A stretch of 19,600 bases of DNA from an uncultured Oscillibacter sp. (GCA_910576845.1 CAJTJA010000044.1:1-19600), one strand, 5' to 3'; positions 7,570 through 15,169 are shown, counted from the stretch's first letter. A program made the numbers and translations. Notes: generated by a model not told the origin, from the letters alone.

Positions 7570-10143
7570 ATGGAGGCTCTGATTTCAAATGTAGGATGCA
7601 GCCTTTTGGCATCTATTATTTACGATATCAGCAAAATTTGCTTGGGGAAATTTTACGGAAAAAAGGATGCCGTATCCATAGAAAAAATAGAGAAGCTGCT
7701 CGAAGAAAGCCTTGACAGCAGATACGAAATACTGTATATGTCGGGAGAATTCCAAAATTTTTTGAAATCTCCATTTTTTAAAGACACGATCCAGCATTAT
7801 ATTATCTACAAAATAACAGGAAATTGTGAGGGGAACCTGTTTAAGGTAAAGAAAAGCGCCAATTCCATCGCCGAAAAGGATATTATCGAATTCTTATCCG
7901 GTCATTTATTTCAAGAATATTATGAAGGCACTGTAACCGTGCCTTCCAGAACCTTGGTGCGTCAATTTTTTGAGGTATTCTTCAAATTTTCCGCCAATTA
8001 TATTGTTTCCATATCAAAAGACGAAGATAAAATGAATGCCTTTTTCGTAAATAGGCGGATAGACTTTGCTCAGGAAAGTATTCTGCTGAGGCTTGACGAA
8101 ACCGTTGAAGCACTCACACGAACCATGAAATGCGAAATCATTCCTGTCGAGTCTAAATATGAAGACTATGTGAAAGAATACCATGACATACTCCGATCCA
8201 ATAATTCACGGGCTCATGTATATCTTTTGGACACTTTTGATTTTTCAGAATTTTATGTCCCCCCCTTTCTGAGGCAGCTTTCCCCTCGACAGGAAATGCA
8301 GGACCATATCCGGTGGATGAGGCTGGATTATCTGATACATGGCTCAAAGGAAGACAGCGGCAGAAAAGAAGAATATTTTGACGACTGGAAGTATATATTT
8401 GATTGCAGCAGCATAGTATACGTCACAGGAGGCGCCGGATATGGCAAATCTCTGTTTCTCAAAAAGATTATTAATGATTTCTGCAGCATAAATATATTAA
8501 ATAGTTCCGATTACTTGGTAATCTACGGAGATTTAAAATCCTTTTACGCCGAAGGGGATCAGCCAATTTCCGTCGTCAAATTTTTGCAGAACAGCATGAC
8601 GAAAGAGACTTTGATGGACGAAAAATACCTGTCCATCGACATGATCGAGTATTACATAAAAACGGGAAGATGTCTGATCCTGTTCGACGCTCTGGATGAA
8701 GTGGAAAAGCCCAAACGAGACGAACTGCACAAAAGGATCATCACCTATTTTAAAAACCAGAACCCCAACAATAAAGTATGCGTTACCTCCCGAAACCGCG
8801 GCTTTATTCCCGAAAAGGATGTGGAGGCTTTTGATATTTTGCCATTGGATAAAGTGCAGATTGAGGCTTATGTAGATAATATCATAAAACTGGGGCGGTT
8901 CGATCCCAAGGATAAAGAAACATTTCTGGAGCAGTCCAACATTCTGGTCAAAAAGAAATTTTTAAACAGCTTTTTAGTGCTGTCGCTGCTCATCAATATC
9001 TATAAAGCGGAGCGGGAGCTCCCTGAAAACAAAATGGAGCTATATCAAAAATGCTTCGACTACATCGCGTACAGGCGGGAAAAGGAGAAAACAAAGGCAA
9101 AGTTTGACTGGGATTTAATCTCCTGCATGATGAAAGACAACACATTTATGGAATTAGCAAAAATGTGTTTTCCCAACAACAGCGATATCGGCAAAAATGA
9201 AATTGTGGAGATGCTGTGCAGAACCTACAGCGGAAAATATGCGGCGCTCTCAGAGACGGAGCATGCGGCGGAGGACTTTCTGGCGTTCTGCTCAGACCGG
9301 ACCGAGTTATTTGTTCCGGCGGCAGGGGAGGACCGCTTCAAATTTTTCCATAGGTCTTTCTTTGAATATTTCTATTCGCAGTATATTTTTCTGCGGATCA
9401 GGGATGTGGACGAAGTATACAAGCTGCTGGAACAATTTGACGTTGATTCCGAGGTTTTCGAGCTGACGCTTGCCATGATGAAGCAAAAGGACGAACCTCG
9501 TTATCAAGAACTGGTAGAGTATATATTCAGCAAGGCCGATGAAGACGCCAGCGGAAGAGGAAAGAGGGCGAGCTTAACCGCGTTCAACATTCTGACGCTG
9601 GGGATGCAGGTCGTGGACGATAACGTATATATGCGCCGGTATGTCGGCTATCTCTCCAAAAACAGCCCAAGTATTATCAGAAATATTGATAACATTCCCA
9701 ACCAGGGAATTATCTACGACATAATCGCCGGCAATCAGGAATTCACCAATCAAATTCTCACAGCCTATGGTTCTGACGCAAAATTAAAAATCATTATGTC
9801 GTTCCTGGAAGCGCTTCCAATGGTTGACTCCGTGATCGATCACACAAACCTCGAAGGGTTATCTGAAGACGAGCGGAAGCACTATATCAGCCGAAGGCTT
9901 TTTTCTGGGTATGGTATCACTTTTTATCTTCGTTTATATATCAAAAATACAGATTACTATCATCTGCTGTCCAATCTTTCGGAGGATGACCTTGAATCGC
10001 TGCTGACAGCCCGAAGGGCTTCCAAGAGAATCAGGGAAAAATATATGAAACTGTATTCGAGATATCAAGCTTTGCATGGCGAGAAGCGGGAATTGATTCA
10101 AGGCGCTTTATCGTACAATCCTTTTACCCACAAAGGCGAATGA
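7570..10143 (+). CDS. NACHT-domain STAND NTPase, probable defence protein
   Basis: This 857-residue protein has the layout of bacterial NACHT (bNACHT) NTPases, several of which are anti-phage sensors. An N-terminal helical region (1-285) starts with a hydrophobic helix (about 3-20) and contains FYVPPFL just before the NTPase, a common feature. The NACHT core has Walker A GGAGYGKS (287-294), Walker B LILFDALDEV (D373, D376, E377), the sensor Arg408 in TSRNRG, and the later HRSFFEYF (His594). The C-terminal 260 residues are helical, without recognisable LRR or TPR repeats; no known effector domain is visible. The gene is AT-richer than guaA, especially at its 5' end, with a GC-richer patch near 9230-9320. 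The ribosome binding site AGGGAGA is 9 nt before ATG. No own promoter is seen, so it is probably read from the guaA transcript. Confidence 0.85.
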   Translation: MEALISNVGCSLLASIIYDISKICLGKFYGKKDAVSIEKIEKLLEESLDSRYEILYMSGEFQNFLKSPFFKDTIQHYIIYKITGNCEGNLFKVKKSANSIAEKDIIEFLSGHLFQEYYEGTVTVPSRTLVRQFFEVFFKFSANYIVSISKDEDKMNAFFVNRRIDFAQESILLRLDETVEALTRTMKCEIIPVESKYEDYVKEYHDILRSNNSRAHVYLLDTFDFSEFYVPPFLRQLSPRQEMQDHIRWMRLDYLIHGSKEDSGRKEEYFDDWKYIFDCSSIVYVTGGAGYGKSLFLKKIINDFCSINILNSSDYLVIYGDLKSFYAEGDQPISVVKFLQNSMTKETLMDEKYLSIDMIEYYIKTGRCLILFDALDEVEKPKRDELHKRIITYFKNQNPNNKVCVTSRNRGFIPEKDVEAFDILPLDKVQIEAYVDNIIKLGRFDPKDKETFLEQSNILVKKKFLNSFLVLSLLINIYKAERELPENKMELYQKCFDYIAYRREKEKTKAKFDWDLISCMMKDNTFMELAKMCFPNNSDIGKNEIVEMLCRTYSGKYAALSETEHAAEDFLAFCSDRTELFVPAAGEDRFKFFHRSFFEYFYSQYIFLRIRDVDEVYKLLEQFDVDSEVFELTLAMMKQKDEPRYQELVEYIFSKADEDASGRGKRASLTAFNILTLGMQVVDDNVYMRRYVGYLSKNSPSIIRNIDNIPNQGIIYDIIAGNQEFTNQILTAYGSDAKLKIIMSFLEALPMVDSVIDHTNLEGLSEDERKHYISRRLFSGYGITFYLRLYIKNTDYYHLLSNLSEDDLESLLTARRASKRIREKYMKLYSRYQALHGEKRELIQGALSYNPFTHKGE

Positions 10144-10168
10144 GCGAAGCACACCGCAGCGCCGCCGC

Positions 10169-10197
10169 TTGACTTCCTTCTTCCCGGCGGGTATAGT
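10169..10197 (+). promoter_or_regulatory. sigma-A promoter for the aldose epimerase gene
   Basis: TTGACT, a 17-nt spacer and TATAGT form a near-consensus promoter. The predicted start site, about 10204, coincides with the first base of the hairpin at 10204-10230. Confidence 0.78.
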
Positions 10198-10203
10198 AAT
10201 GCC

Positions 10204-10230
10204 AAGGCCCGGCCTTCCTGGCCGGGCCTT
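10204..10230 (+). terminator. hairpin: terminator of the NACHT transcript and 5' end of the next
   Basis: A perfect 11-bp inverted repeat (AAGGCCCGGCC, loop TTCCT) is followed by TACTATT. It lies 60 nt after the NACHT stop and can end that transcript, though the U-tract is poor. For the downstream gene it would form a stem-loop at the extreme 5' end of the mRNA. Confidence 0.65.
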
Positions 10231-10256
10231 TACTATTCGATTCAGGAGGTGCCGTT

Positions 10257-11129
10257 ATGCGCTTTATACTCTCCAACGCTTCCTCTCGGGCCGCTGTTCA
10301 AACTCAGGGCGGCGAGCTGGTCTCTTTTCAGGATCAGAGCGGAGCCGAATATATCTGGGAAGGAAATCCAGCCTTTTGGTCCGGTCAAAATCCGATTCTC
10401 TTTCCCATTGTGGGCAGTCTGAAAAATAACCGGATAAACATCGGCGGTACATTTTTTGAAATGGCCCGCCATGGCTTTGCCCGCCACCGCGAGTTCACCC
10501 TTATCGAGCGCGGAGACGATTTTGCCGTTCTGGAACTCTGTGAAACCCCGGAAACTTTGGCCCGTTATCCCTTCTCCTTTGTTCTCCGTGTCCGGCATCA
10601 GCTCATAGAAAACGGCTTCTCCACCAGCTTTATCATAAAAAATTCCGGAGAAACCCCCATGCCTTTCTGCATCGGCGCACATACCGCTATTCGCTGCCCC
10701 CTTTTGCCAGGAGAACCATTTGAAGATTATCAACTGGCGTTCGACCAGCCCGAGGACGCGGATACGCTTCTCCTTACCCCGGAAGGTTTGATCCGTGCCG
10801 GTAAAACAGAGCCTATGCTCTCCGGAGGAAAAATAGACCTGGACTACAGCACCTTTCAGCGGCTGGATACTCTGATCTTTCAGGAGCTCCATTCCCGGCA
10901 CGTTACCCTGCGGAATAAAAAAATCGGCCGAGGTCTATCCCTGGACTTCCATCAGTTTCCTATGATCGCTTTTTGGACCAAGCCCGGCGCCCCCTTCCTG
11001 TGCATGGAACCTTGGCATGGCTGCGCCGCTTTGGACAGTGAATCCGGCCTCTTCCGGGACAAGCCCTATGTGATGGAACTGGCTCCAGGTATGGAAAAAG
11101 AGCTGTCCTACAGCTTTACCCTGCTTTAA
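10257..11129 (+). CDS. aldose 1-epimerase family protein (LacX-like)
   Basis: This 290-residue cytosolic protein of the galactose mutarotase superfamily interconverts the alpha and beta forms of sugars or sugar phosphates. The LacX-like pattern is visible: FPIVGSL with N58-R59 (48-59), HGFAR (His72), the catalytic-region His142 in GAHTAIRCP and the general-base Glu251 in MEPWHG. The usual GxHPxF motif is altered to GAHTAI. The ATG follows AGGAGGTG. The gene has its own promoter and is not linked to a sugar operon here, so the physiological sugar is unknown. It faces the small reverse-strand gene that follows it. Confidence 0.87.
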   Translation: MRFILSNASSRAAVQTQGGELVSFQDQSGAEYIWEGNPAFWSGQNPILFPIVGSLKNNRINIGGTFFEMARHGFARHREFTLIERGDDFAVLELCETPETLARYPFSFVLRVRHQLIENGFSTSFIIKNSGETPMPFCIGAHTAIRCPLLPGEPFEDYQLAFDQPEDADTLLLTPEGLIRAGKTEPMLSGGKIDLDYSTFQRLDTLIFQELHSRHVTLRNKKIGRGLSLDFHQFPMIAFWTKPGAPFLCMEPWHGCAALDSESGLFRDKPYVMELAPGMEKELSYSFTLL

Positions 11130-11190
11130 GGCCAGCGCCAGTTAACGCTCCATTTCTGAAGCCATCTTTTGCCCGCCAAGCAGGCAGGCT

Positions 11191-11222
11191 AAAAAGGGAA
11201 GCATGCCAGGCAGGCTTCCTTT
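11191..11222 (-). terminator. intrinsic terminator for the small reverse-strand gene
   Basis: On the reverse strand AAAGGAAGC pairs with GCTTCC-C-TTT across an 11-nt loop, followed by a run of U. It lies about 140 nt beyond the stop of the small membrane-protein gene. A weaker hairpin at 11171-11189 neighbours it. Confidence 0.6.
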
Positions 11223-11360
11223 CTCCAGTAAGCGAGTACCATCGGCTTTATAATCCCATTTCTTCTTCGCGCTGATAGAAGTCCATTTTTTAGATTCTTC
11301 ATCGAAATGATTGAATGTGCAGTTGCCTGCCATAGACAACTGCTCAATGGCCTAAAATCT

Positions 11361-11585
11361 TCATTTTCTTTTAGCGGCCAGGAAAGGAATGCTTGCACAT
11401 ATTGACCCAATAGCAAAAGAAATGATACTTTTAAGGAAAATCATGTGATGCATGCTCTCTATGAAATAAGTCACTGTATCAGCCGCTAATTTGATTCTCA
11501 ATCCAGGAACCAAATAGCACAGTCCTATATAAGAAATCACGCAAGCCATTAAAAATATCAGAGAAGATAGAATGGTTTTCTTCAT
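11361..11585 (-). CDS. small two-helix membrane protein, function unknown
   Basis: The 74-residue protein begins MKKTILSS and has two hydrophobic stretches (about 5-24 and 50-68) split by a polar segment, ending in a basic AAKRK tail. The start is ATG 11585 with GAGGTGA 4-5 nt upstream; the frame extends 7 codons further but without a ribosome binding site. It has a clear promoter (11621-11649) and a terminator downstream, so it looks like an independent expressed unit. Composition is AT-rich compared with neighbours, hinting at transfer. I do not recognise a family. A hydrophobic small toxin or a membrane regulator are possible but unproven. Confidence 0.6.
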   Translation of the reverse strand: MKKTILSSLIFLMACVISYIGLCYLVPGLRIKLAADTVTYFIESMHHMIFLKSIISFAIGSICASIPFLAAKRK

Positions 11586-11620
11586 AAAATCACCTCGATA
11601 GAGCAAACTCTGTTACTCTG

Positions 11621-11649
11621 ATGATACTACAGCCAGTGTTTACTTTCAA
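11621..11649 (-). promoter_or_regulatory. sigma-A promoter for the small membrane-protein gene
   Basis: Read on the reverse strand, TTGAAA (11649-11644), a 17-nt spacer and TATCAT (11626-11621) lie about 36 nt before the start codon. Confidence 0.65.
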
Positions 11650-11730
11650 AACTCGGTAAATTCATCCGCATTCAGACCCATCATGGCAAATAGAAGTGAT
11701 GCGCTCTCTCGAAGCTGTGCAGAGAAGAGG

Positions 11731-11798
11731 CTGCCTGCGGAAAAGCATCTGCTGGCTTTCAACCAGTCGCAGCAGCGGCCGCCCCTTGCCGCAGGCAG
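11731..11798. repeat. long nested palindrome
   Basis: CTGCCTGCGG (11731-11740) is exactly complementary to CCGCAGGCAG (11789-11798). The 48-nt interior contains further pairing (CTGCTG with CAGCAG, and CTGG with CCAG). It lies between the small gene and the tRNA terminator. It may be a repeated extragenic element or a structured RNA; no protein gene covers it. Confidence 0.5.
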
Positions 11799-11817
11799 AG
11801 GGCGGGGCGCTAAAAGG

Positions 11818-11845
11818 AGAGACAGGCTTTGCCTGTCTCTTTTTT
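11818..11845 (-). terminator. terminator of tRNA-Leu (bidirectional hairpin)
   Basis: AGAGACAGGC and GCCTGTCTCT form a 10-bp stem with a 3-nt loop. On the reverse strand it lies just beyond the tRNA CCA end and is followed by CCTTTT. On the forward strand it is followed by a stronger T-run, so it could work both ways. Confidence 0.75.
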
Positions 11846-11929
11846 GGTGCGCCTGAAGGGACTCGAACCCACACGCGTTGCCGCACGAGAACCTAAATCT
11901 CGCATGTCTACCAATTCCATCACAGGCGC
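11845..11929 (-). tRNA. tRNA-Leu(UAG)
   Basis: The 85-nt reverse-strand sequence folds as a class-II tRNA. The acceptor is GCGCCTG paired with CAGGCGC, followed by discriminator A and an encoded CCA. The D-arm region reads GGAATTGGTAGAC. The anticodon stem CGAGA/TCTCG encloses loop TTTAGGT, giving anticodon UAG (reads CUA and other CUN codons). A variable arm is present, and the T-arm contains GGTTCGAGTCC. The identity is secure from the anticodon and the long variable arm. Confidence 0.96.
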
Positions 11930-11947
11930 ATATTTTAATTGTTATTT

Positions 11948-11977
11948 ATTATATCATACTCTTTCGCCATCCGTCCA
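11948..11977 (-). promoter_or_regulatory. promoter for tRNA-Leu
   Basis: On the reverse strand TATAAT (11953-11948) is preceded by TGGACG after an 18-nt spacer. Transcription would start about 10 nt before the mature tRNA 5' end. Confidence 0.5.
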
Positions 11978-12273
11978 CCCCTATTTTCTCTTCCCCGCAG
12001 AAACCCACTGATCCGGCGGAACGCTTATGGTATCATCATCCAAAATCCGCCGGGATGCGCCCCATATGTATTTCAAAGACTGAGAGGCCCGCGAGAGCTC
12101 TCCCTCATTGAAATCGGAACTTAAAACCCAAAAATTCTATGTGAATATCCGGCACAGCACCGCCGCCGGGAGCACCTGCCTCTGGCGCAAAAAAATGTTA
12201 TTGAGAGGACGCAGCTCTTCCGGGAGGATCAATACCCAGACTGACTGCACCCCCGGAAACGCAGACTTCGCCC
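11978..12273. other. non-coding spacer with an inverted repeat
   Basis: No gene is supported between the tRNA promoter and the kinase promoter. CCGGCGGA (12013-12020) and TCCGCCGG (12046-12053) form a perfect 8-bp inverted repeat around a 25-nt loop. Short open frames here lack ribosome binding sites. The role of the inverted repeat is unknown. Confidence 0.5.
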
Positions 12274-12302
12274 TTGCACTTTTTTCCATTCCGTTGTAAA
12301 AT
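12274..12302 (+). promoter_or_regulatory. sigma-A promoter for the kinase gene
   Basis: TTGCAC, a 17-nt spacer and TAAAAT form a good promoter with a predicted leader of about 28 nt. Confidence 0.75.
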
Positions 12303-12336
12303 ACCCCCATCACTTCAACGAAAAGAGGACCCTGCC

Positions 12337-13212
12337 ATGACGACTCCCCGCGCCGCCGTTATTCACGACCTTTCCGGCTTCGGCCGCTGTTCCCTGACGG
12401 AGGTTATTCCCATCCTTTCCGTCATGGGTATCCAGTGCTGCCCCATGCCCACAGCCTTCCTCTCCACCCATACGGGAGGCTTCACCGGCTTCACCTTTCT
12501 GGACATGACCGAGGAGCTGACCAAGGCGGCGGCCCACTGGAAATCCTTGGGGCTTCGGTTTCAGGCTATCTACAGCGGTTTTTTGGGCAGTGAGCGTCAA
12601 ATCAGCATTGTGGCAGACTTTATTCAGGACTTCCGAGGGCCGGACACCTTGGTAGTCGTCGACCCCGTCATGGGGGATGACGGAAAAGCCTACCAGACAT
12701 ACACTCCTGCCATGTGTGCCGGCATGGCCCGTCTGGCGGAACTTGCAGACGTAATTACCCCCAACCTGACGGAGGCGGCCTTCCTCCTGGGCCGGAACTA
12801 TCAAGATCTTCTGGACGGAGGCCGGGCTCTTCACGACGAGTCCGCCCTCCGGCAGCTGGCAGAAGAGCTGAGTCTGGGAAAAACCCGCTCCGTGGCCCTC
12901 ACCGGGGCAGCTCTGGCCCCCGGACGGACCGGGGCCATGTGCTTCGACGCCCGGACCGGTCGGGCGGAGGCTGTTCAGACGGAGTTCGTCGCTCATCCGC
13001 TTCATGGAACAGGGGATATTTTTGCCAGCGTTCTCACCGGGGCTCTGATGCGCGGAAGCACTCTCAAGGAAGCCGCCGCCATGGCGGTAGATTTTATCCA
13101 CGCCTGTGCCGTACGGACCGTTGACCAGAACCTCTCCCTTCAAGAAGGAGTGGATTTCGAGCCCCTGCTGGGGAGGCTTCTTCCGTCCCGCCGAAAACCT
13201 GAAGGAAGCTAA
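12337..13212 (+). CDS. pyridoxal/pyridoxamine kinase
   Basis: This PfkB-like ribokinase-superfamily enzyme (PdxK/PdxY type) phosphorylates vitamin B6 vitamers with ATP in the salvage route to pyridoxal phosphate. From ATG 12337 (AGAGGA 7 nt upstream) it is 291 residues. Visible motifs are the N-terminal HDLSGFGRCSL (10-20), DPVMGDDG (109-116), TPNLTEA (141-147) and the anion-hole and catalytic-base motif GTGD (224-227, Asp227). The frame is open further upstream to 12274, but that region holds the promoter. It is monocistronic between its own promoter and the terminator at 13223-13255. The exact preferred vitamer cannot be read from sequence. Confidence 0.92.
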   Translation: MTTPRAAVIHDLSGFGRCSLTEVIPILSVMGIQCCPMPTAFLSTHTGGFTGFTFLDMTEELTKAAAHWKSLGLRFQAIYSGFLGSERQISIVADFIQDFRGPDTLVVVDPVMGDDGKAYQTYTPAMCAGMARLAELADVITPNLTEAAFLLGRNYQDLLDGGRALHDESALRQLAEELSLGKTRSVALTGAALAPGRTGAMCFDARTGRAEAVQTEFVAHPLHGTGDIFASVLTGALMRGSTLKEAAAMAVDFIHACAVRTVDQNLSLQEGVDFEPLLGRLLPSRRKPEGS

Positions 13213-13222
13213 CGCATGAAGG

Positions 13223-13255
13223 AAAAGCGCTCAGAGCAATGCTCTGAGCGCTTTT
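13223..13255 (+). terminator. bidirectional terminator between convergent genes
   Basis: A perfect 15-bp stem (AAAAGCGCTCAGAGC with its complement, loop AAT) has A- and T-runs built into its ends. It sits 10 nt after the kinase stop and 33 nt beyond the stop of the convergent 5'-nucleotidase gene, so it can serve both. Confidence 0.9.
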
Positions 13256-13288
13256 ATGTCAGAGATTCAGAGTTCGAAAACCCGAAGC

Positions 13289-15169
13289 TTACGCTGCCGG
13301 GATTACCAGGACCTGGCCAACCCGGAGATCATCAGGGTTCTTGATCGTATCCTTGTTAGCCTGGTAAATCACATTCCACTGCCGGCCCGTGCCATATGTC
13401 TTCTGCGCAATGCTCCACAGGCAGTCGCCGGACTTGACCACATAACCGCCCTCAGTCACGGTAGGCGCGGGAGCGGGAACCGGCTCGGGAGCAGGTTCAG
13501 GAGCAGGCTCGGGCGCGGGAGCGGGAACCGGCTCAGGAGCGGGCTCCTCAGCAGGGGCAGGTGTCTCGGGAGCAGCCGTGCCGATGGAGATGCGGCCTGC
13601 GGGCTCGCCATAGTCTTCCTCGGTGACCACGCCCTTAAGCTCTTCCTTGATGTAGTCCATCAGGACCTCATCCATGGGCAGACCCAGATCGTAGTTCACA
13701 GTGGCAGAGGCGAAGGCGTAGTAGGTATCGCCGCCGGCGGCCATGAAGTCGTTGGTAGCGATGGAGTAGGTGGCTTTCTCGTCGAATTCCTTGCCGCCCA
13801 CGGAGACAATGGTCACGCGCTCAATAGAGGCGGGCTTGTGATAGGTGGAGCCGGGATACAGGTCCCCGGCCTTGAACTCGTTGCCGGTTTCCACGACAAA
13901 CTCAATACCGCTGACCTGGGGGAAGCCGCCGATAGCGGTGGGAGTGCAGTGGGTGGAGGCTTCCAGGGCCTCCAGCAATTCGCTGCCTGTAACCTTGACA
14001 ATGCTCAGGGTGTTGCCGAAGGGCAGAACGGTGTTGACATCTTTTTTGGTGATGTCGCCCGCCGCGATGGGGGCCCGAATGCCGCCGCCGTTGGTCACGG
14101 CCGCATCTACTTCCTCCCCGTTTTTCTTAGCGCCCCAGACCAGAGCGTCGGTGATCAGGTCGCCCAGGTTCGTTTCCTGAGTGCGATTGCCGGGGTCCTT
14201 GTCGCCGTTGAGCAGAACTTCCGTCTTGGCGAAGGCCGCGCCGTAATCGTCGTCAATCTGCTTTTGGATAGCGGCGGCCCGGGCAGCGATGACCTCGTCT
14301 CCGGCCAGTCCCTCAGCGGAGACGTTTTCCACGGCGATTTCACCTTCGGCGGAGATGGTTGCCACGCCGATGTTCGCCAGCTTGGTTCCGGTGGAGGTAA
14401 TAGGCTTGTCTCCGGCGGCGGCCTGGACCTCCTCCAGCGTGGAGTGGGAGTGTCCGTCGATGAAGAGATCAATGCCCTCCACGGCCTCCATCAGATCGAT
14501 GGAGCGGTTCCCGGTGGACTCGTCGTCAATGCCTAAGTGGCCCAGGCAGACAATATAGTCACAATTCTCGGCCTCCAGCGCCTTGACCTCCGCCTCAGCA
14601 ATGGCAAACATATCCTTGCCCGCGGGGAATGTCACGCCCTGGATCTTGGCGGGATGGGCCTTGGTGGCGGTCTCGGGCGTGCTCAGGCCGAACACGCCGA
14701 TTTTCTTGCCGTTATCGGCAGTAAAGACGGTGTGCCCGTTTTCCGCCTTGCCGTCCACCAGCACGTTGGCAGCGACCACGGGGAACTTGGCGTCCTTGGT
14801 GATTTCCTTGAAGTTGGCGTAGCCATAGTCGAATTCGTGGTTGCCGATGGTGGCCGCGTCATACCCCGCCAGATTCATCAGCTCGATAGCCGTCTTACCC
14901 TGGCTGACGCTGACGGTGGGGTCGCCCTGGATGTAGTCGCCCGCGTCCAGTAGCAGAGTATAGGCCCCCTTGGCCTGGTAGTCCGCCTTCAGTGCGGCAA
15001 CTTTGGCGTACCCAGCGATGCCGCCGTGGACATCGTTGGTGTGGAGGATGACGATCTGACCCTCCAGGGGTTTGTCCGCCGCTTCCTCCTCCGCGGCGCT
15101 GGCGGTGACAGTCAGGGAAAGCATCATCGCAAGAGCCAGCAGCAGGGACAGCAATTTTCTAGTCTGCAT
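13289..15169 (-). CDS. secreted 5'-nucleotidase (UshA-like) with C-terminal LysM domain
   Basis: The 626-residue exported metallophosphoesterase hydrolyses nucleotides, or related phosphoesters, outside the cell. A signal peptide covers about 1-26 (basic start, hydrophobic core, end at ASAA). The metal-binding motifs of the catalytic domain are D46 and H48 in HTNDVHG, D75 in LDAGD, N110-H111-E112 in GNHEFD, a later GHLG, and GHSHS. The 5'-nucleotidase C-terminal domain shows NGGGIRAPI and MAAGGDTYY. A Pro/Ala/Glu linker (about 531-575) leads to a LysM peptidoglycan-binding domain (576-626). There is no LPXTG or SLH anchor; LysM probably retains it in the wall. The start has AGGAGG 7 nt upstream. 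It is divergent from the dihydropyrimidinase gene. Confidence 0.94.
   Translation of the reverse strand: MQTRKLLSLLLALAMMLSLTVTASAAEEEAADKPLEGQIVILHTNDVHGGIAGYAKVAALKADYQAKGAYTLLLDAGDYIQGDPTVSVSQGKTAIELMNLAGYDAATIGNHEFDYGYANFKEITKDAKFPVVAANVLVDGKAENGHTVFTADNGKKIGVFGLSTPETATKAHPAKIQGVTFPAGKDMFAIAEAEVKALEAENCDYIVCLGHLGIDDESTGNRSIDLMEAVEGIDLFIDGHSHSTLEEVQAAAGDKPITSTGTKLANIGVATISAEGEIAVENVSAEGLAGDEVIAARAAAIQKQIDDDYGAAFAKTEVLLNGDKDPGNRTQETNLGDLITDALVWGAKKNGEEVDAAVTNGGGIRAPIAAGDITKKDVNTVLPFGNTLSIVKVTGSELLEALEASTHCTPTAIGGFPQVSGIEFVVETGNEFKAGDLYPGSTYHKPASIERVTIVSVGGKEFDEKATYSIATNDFMAAGGDTYYAFASATVNYDLGLPMDEVLMDYIKEELKGVVTEEDYGEPAGRISIGTAAPETPAPAEEPAPEPVPAPAPEPAPEPAPEPVPAPAPTVTEGGYVVKSGDCLWSIAQKTYGTGRQWNVIYQANKDTIKNPDDLRVGQVLVIPAA
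13464..13534 (-). repeat. in-frame direct repeat encoding the Pro-rich linker
   Basis: A 23-bp unit (13464-13486) recurs exactly at 13512-13534. The offset is 48 bp, or 16 codons, so the PAPEP-type linker can vary in length without frameshift. Confidence 0.8.

Noticed and set aside
7501..7640. Direct repeat at the guaA 3' end as an attachment site
   Set aside because: Only a 10-bp word (TACGATATCA) recurs, inside the NACHT gene start; no copy of the guaA 3' end was found after the NACHT gene and no integrase gene is present.
11142..11333. Small reverse frame downstream of the small membrane-protein gene
   Set aside because: It runs through the terminator hairpin at 11191-11222 and has no ribosome binding site; at most a gene remnant.
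12001..12090. TPP-riboswitch-like words (CTGATCCGG and CTGAGA) before the kinase gene
   Set aside because: The motifs are in the wrong order for a TPP aptamer and lie upstream of the predicted kinase promoter.
13256..14536. 426-codon forward open frame
   Set aside because: It lies antisense to the 5'-nucleotidase gene, whose domains are unmistakable; the forward translation is Gly/Arg-rich and starts inside a terminator region.
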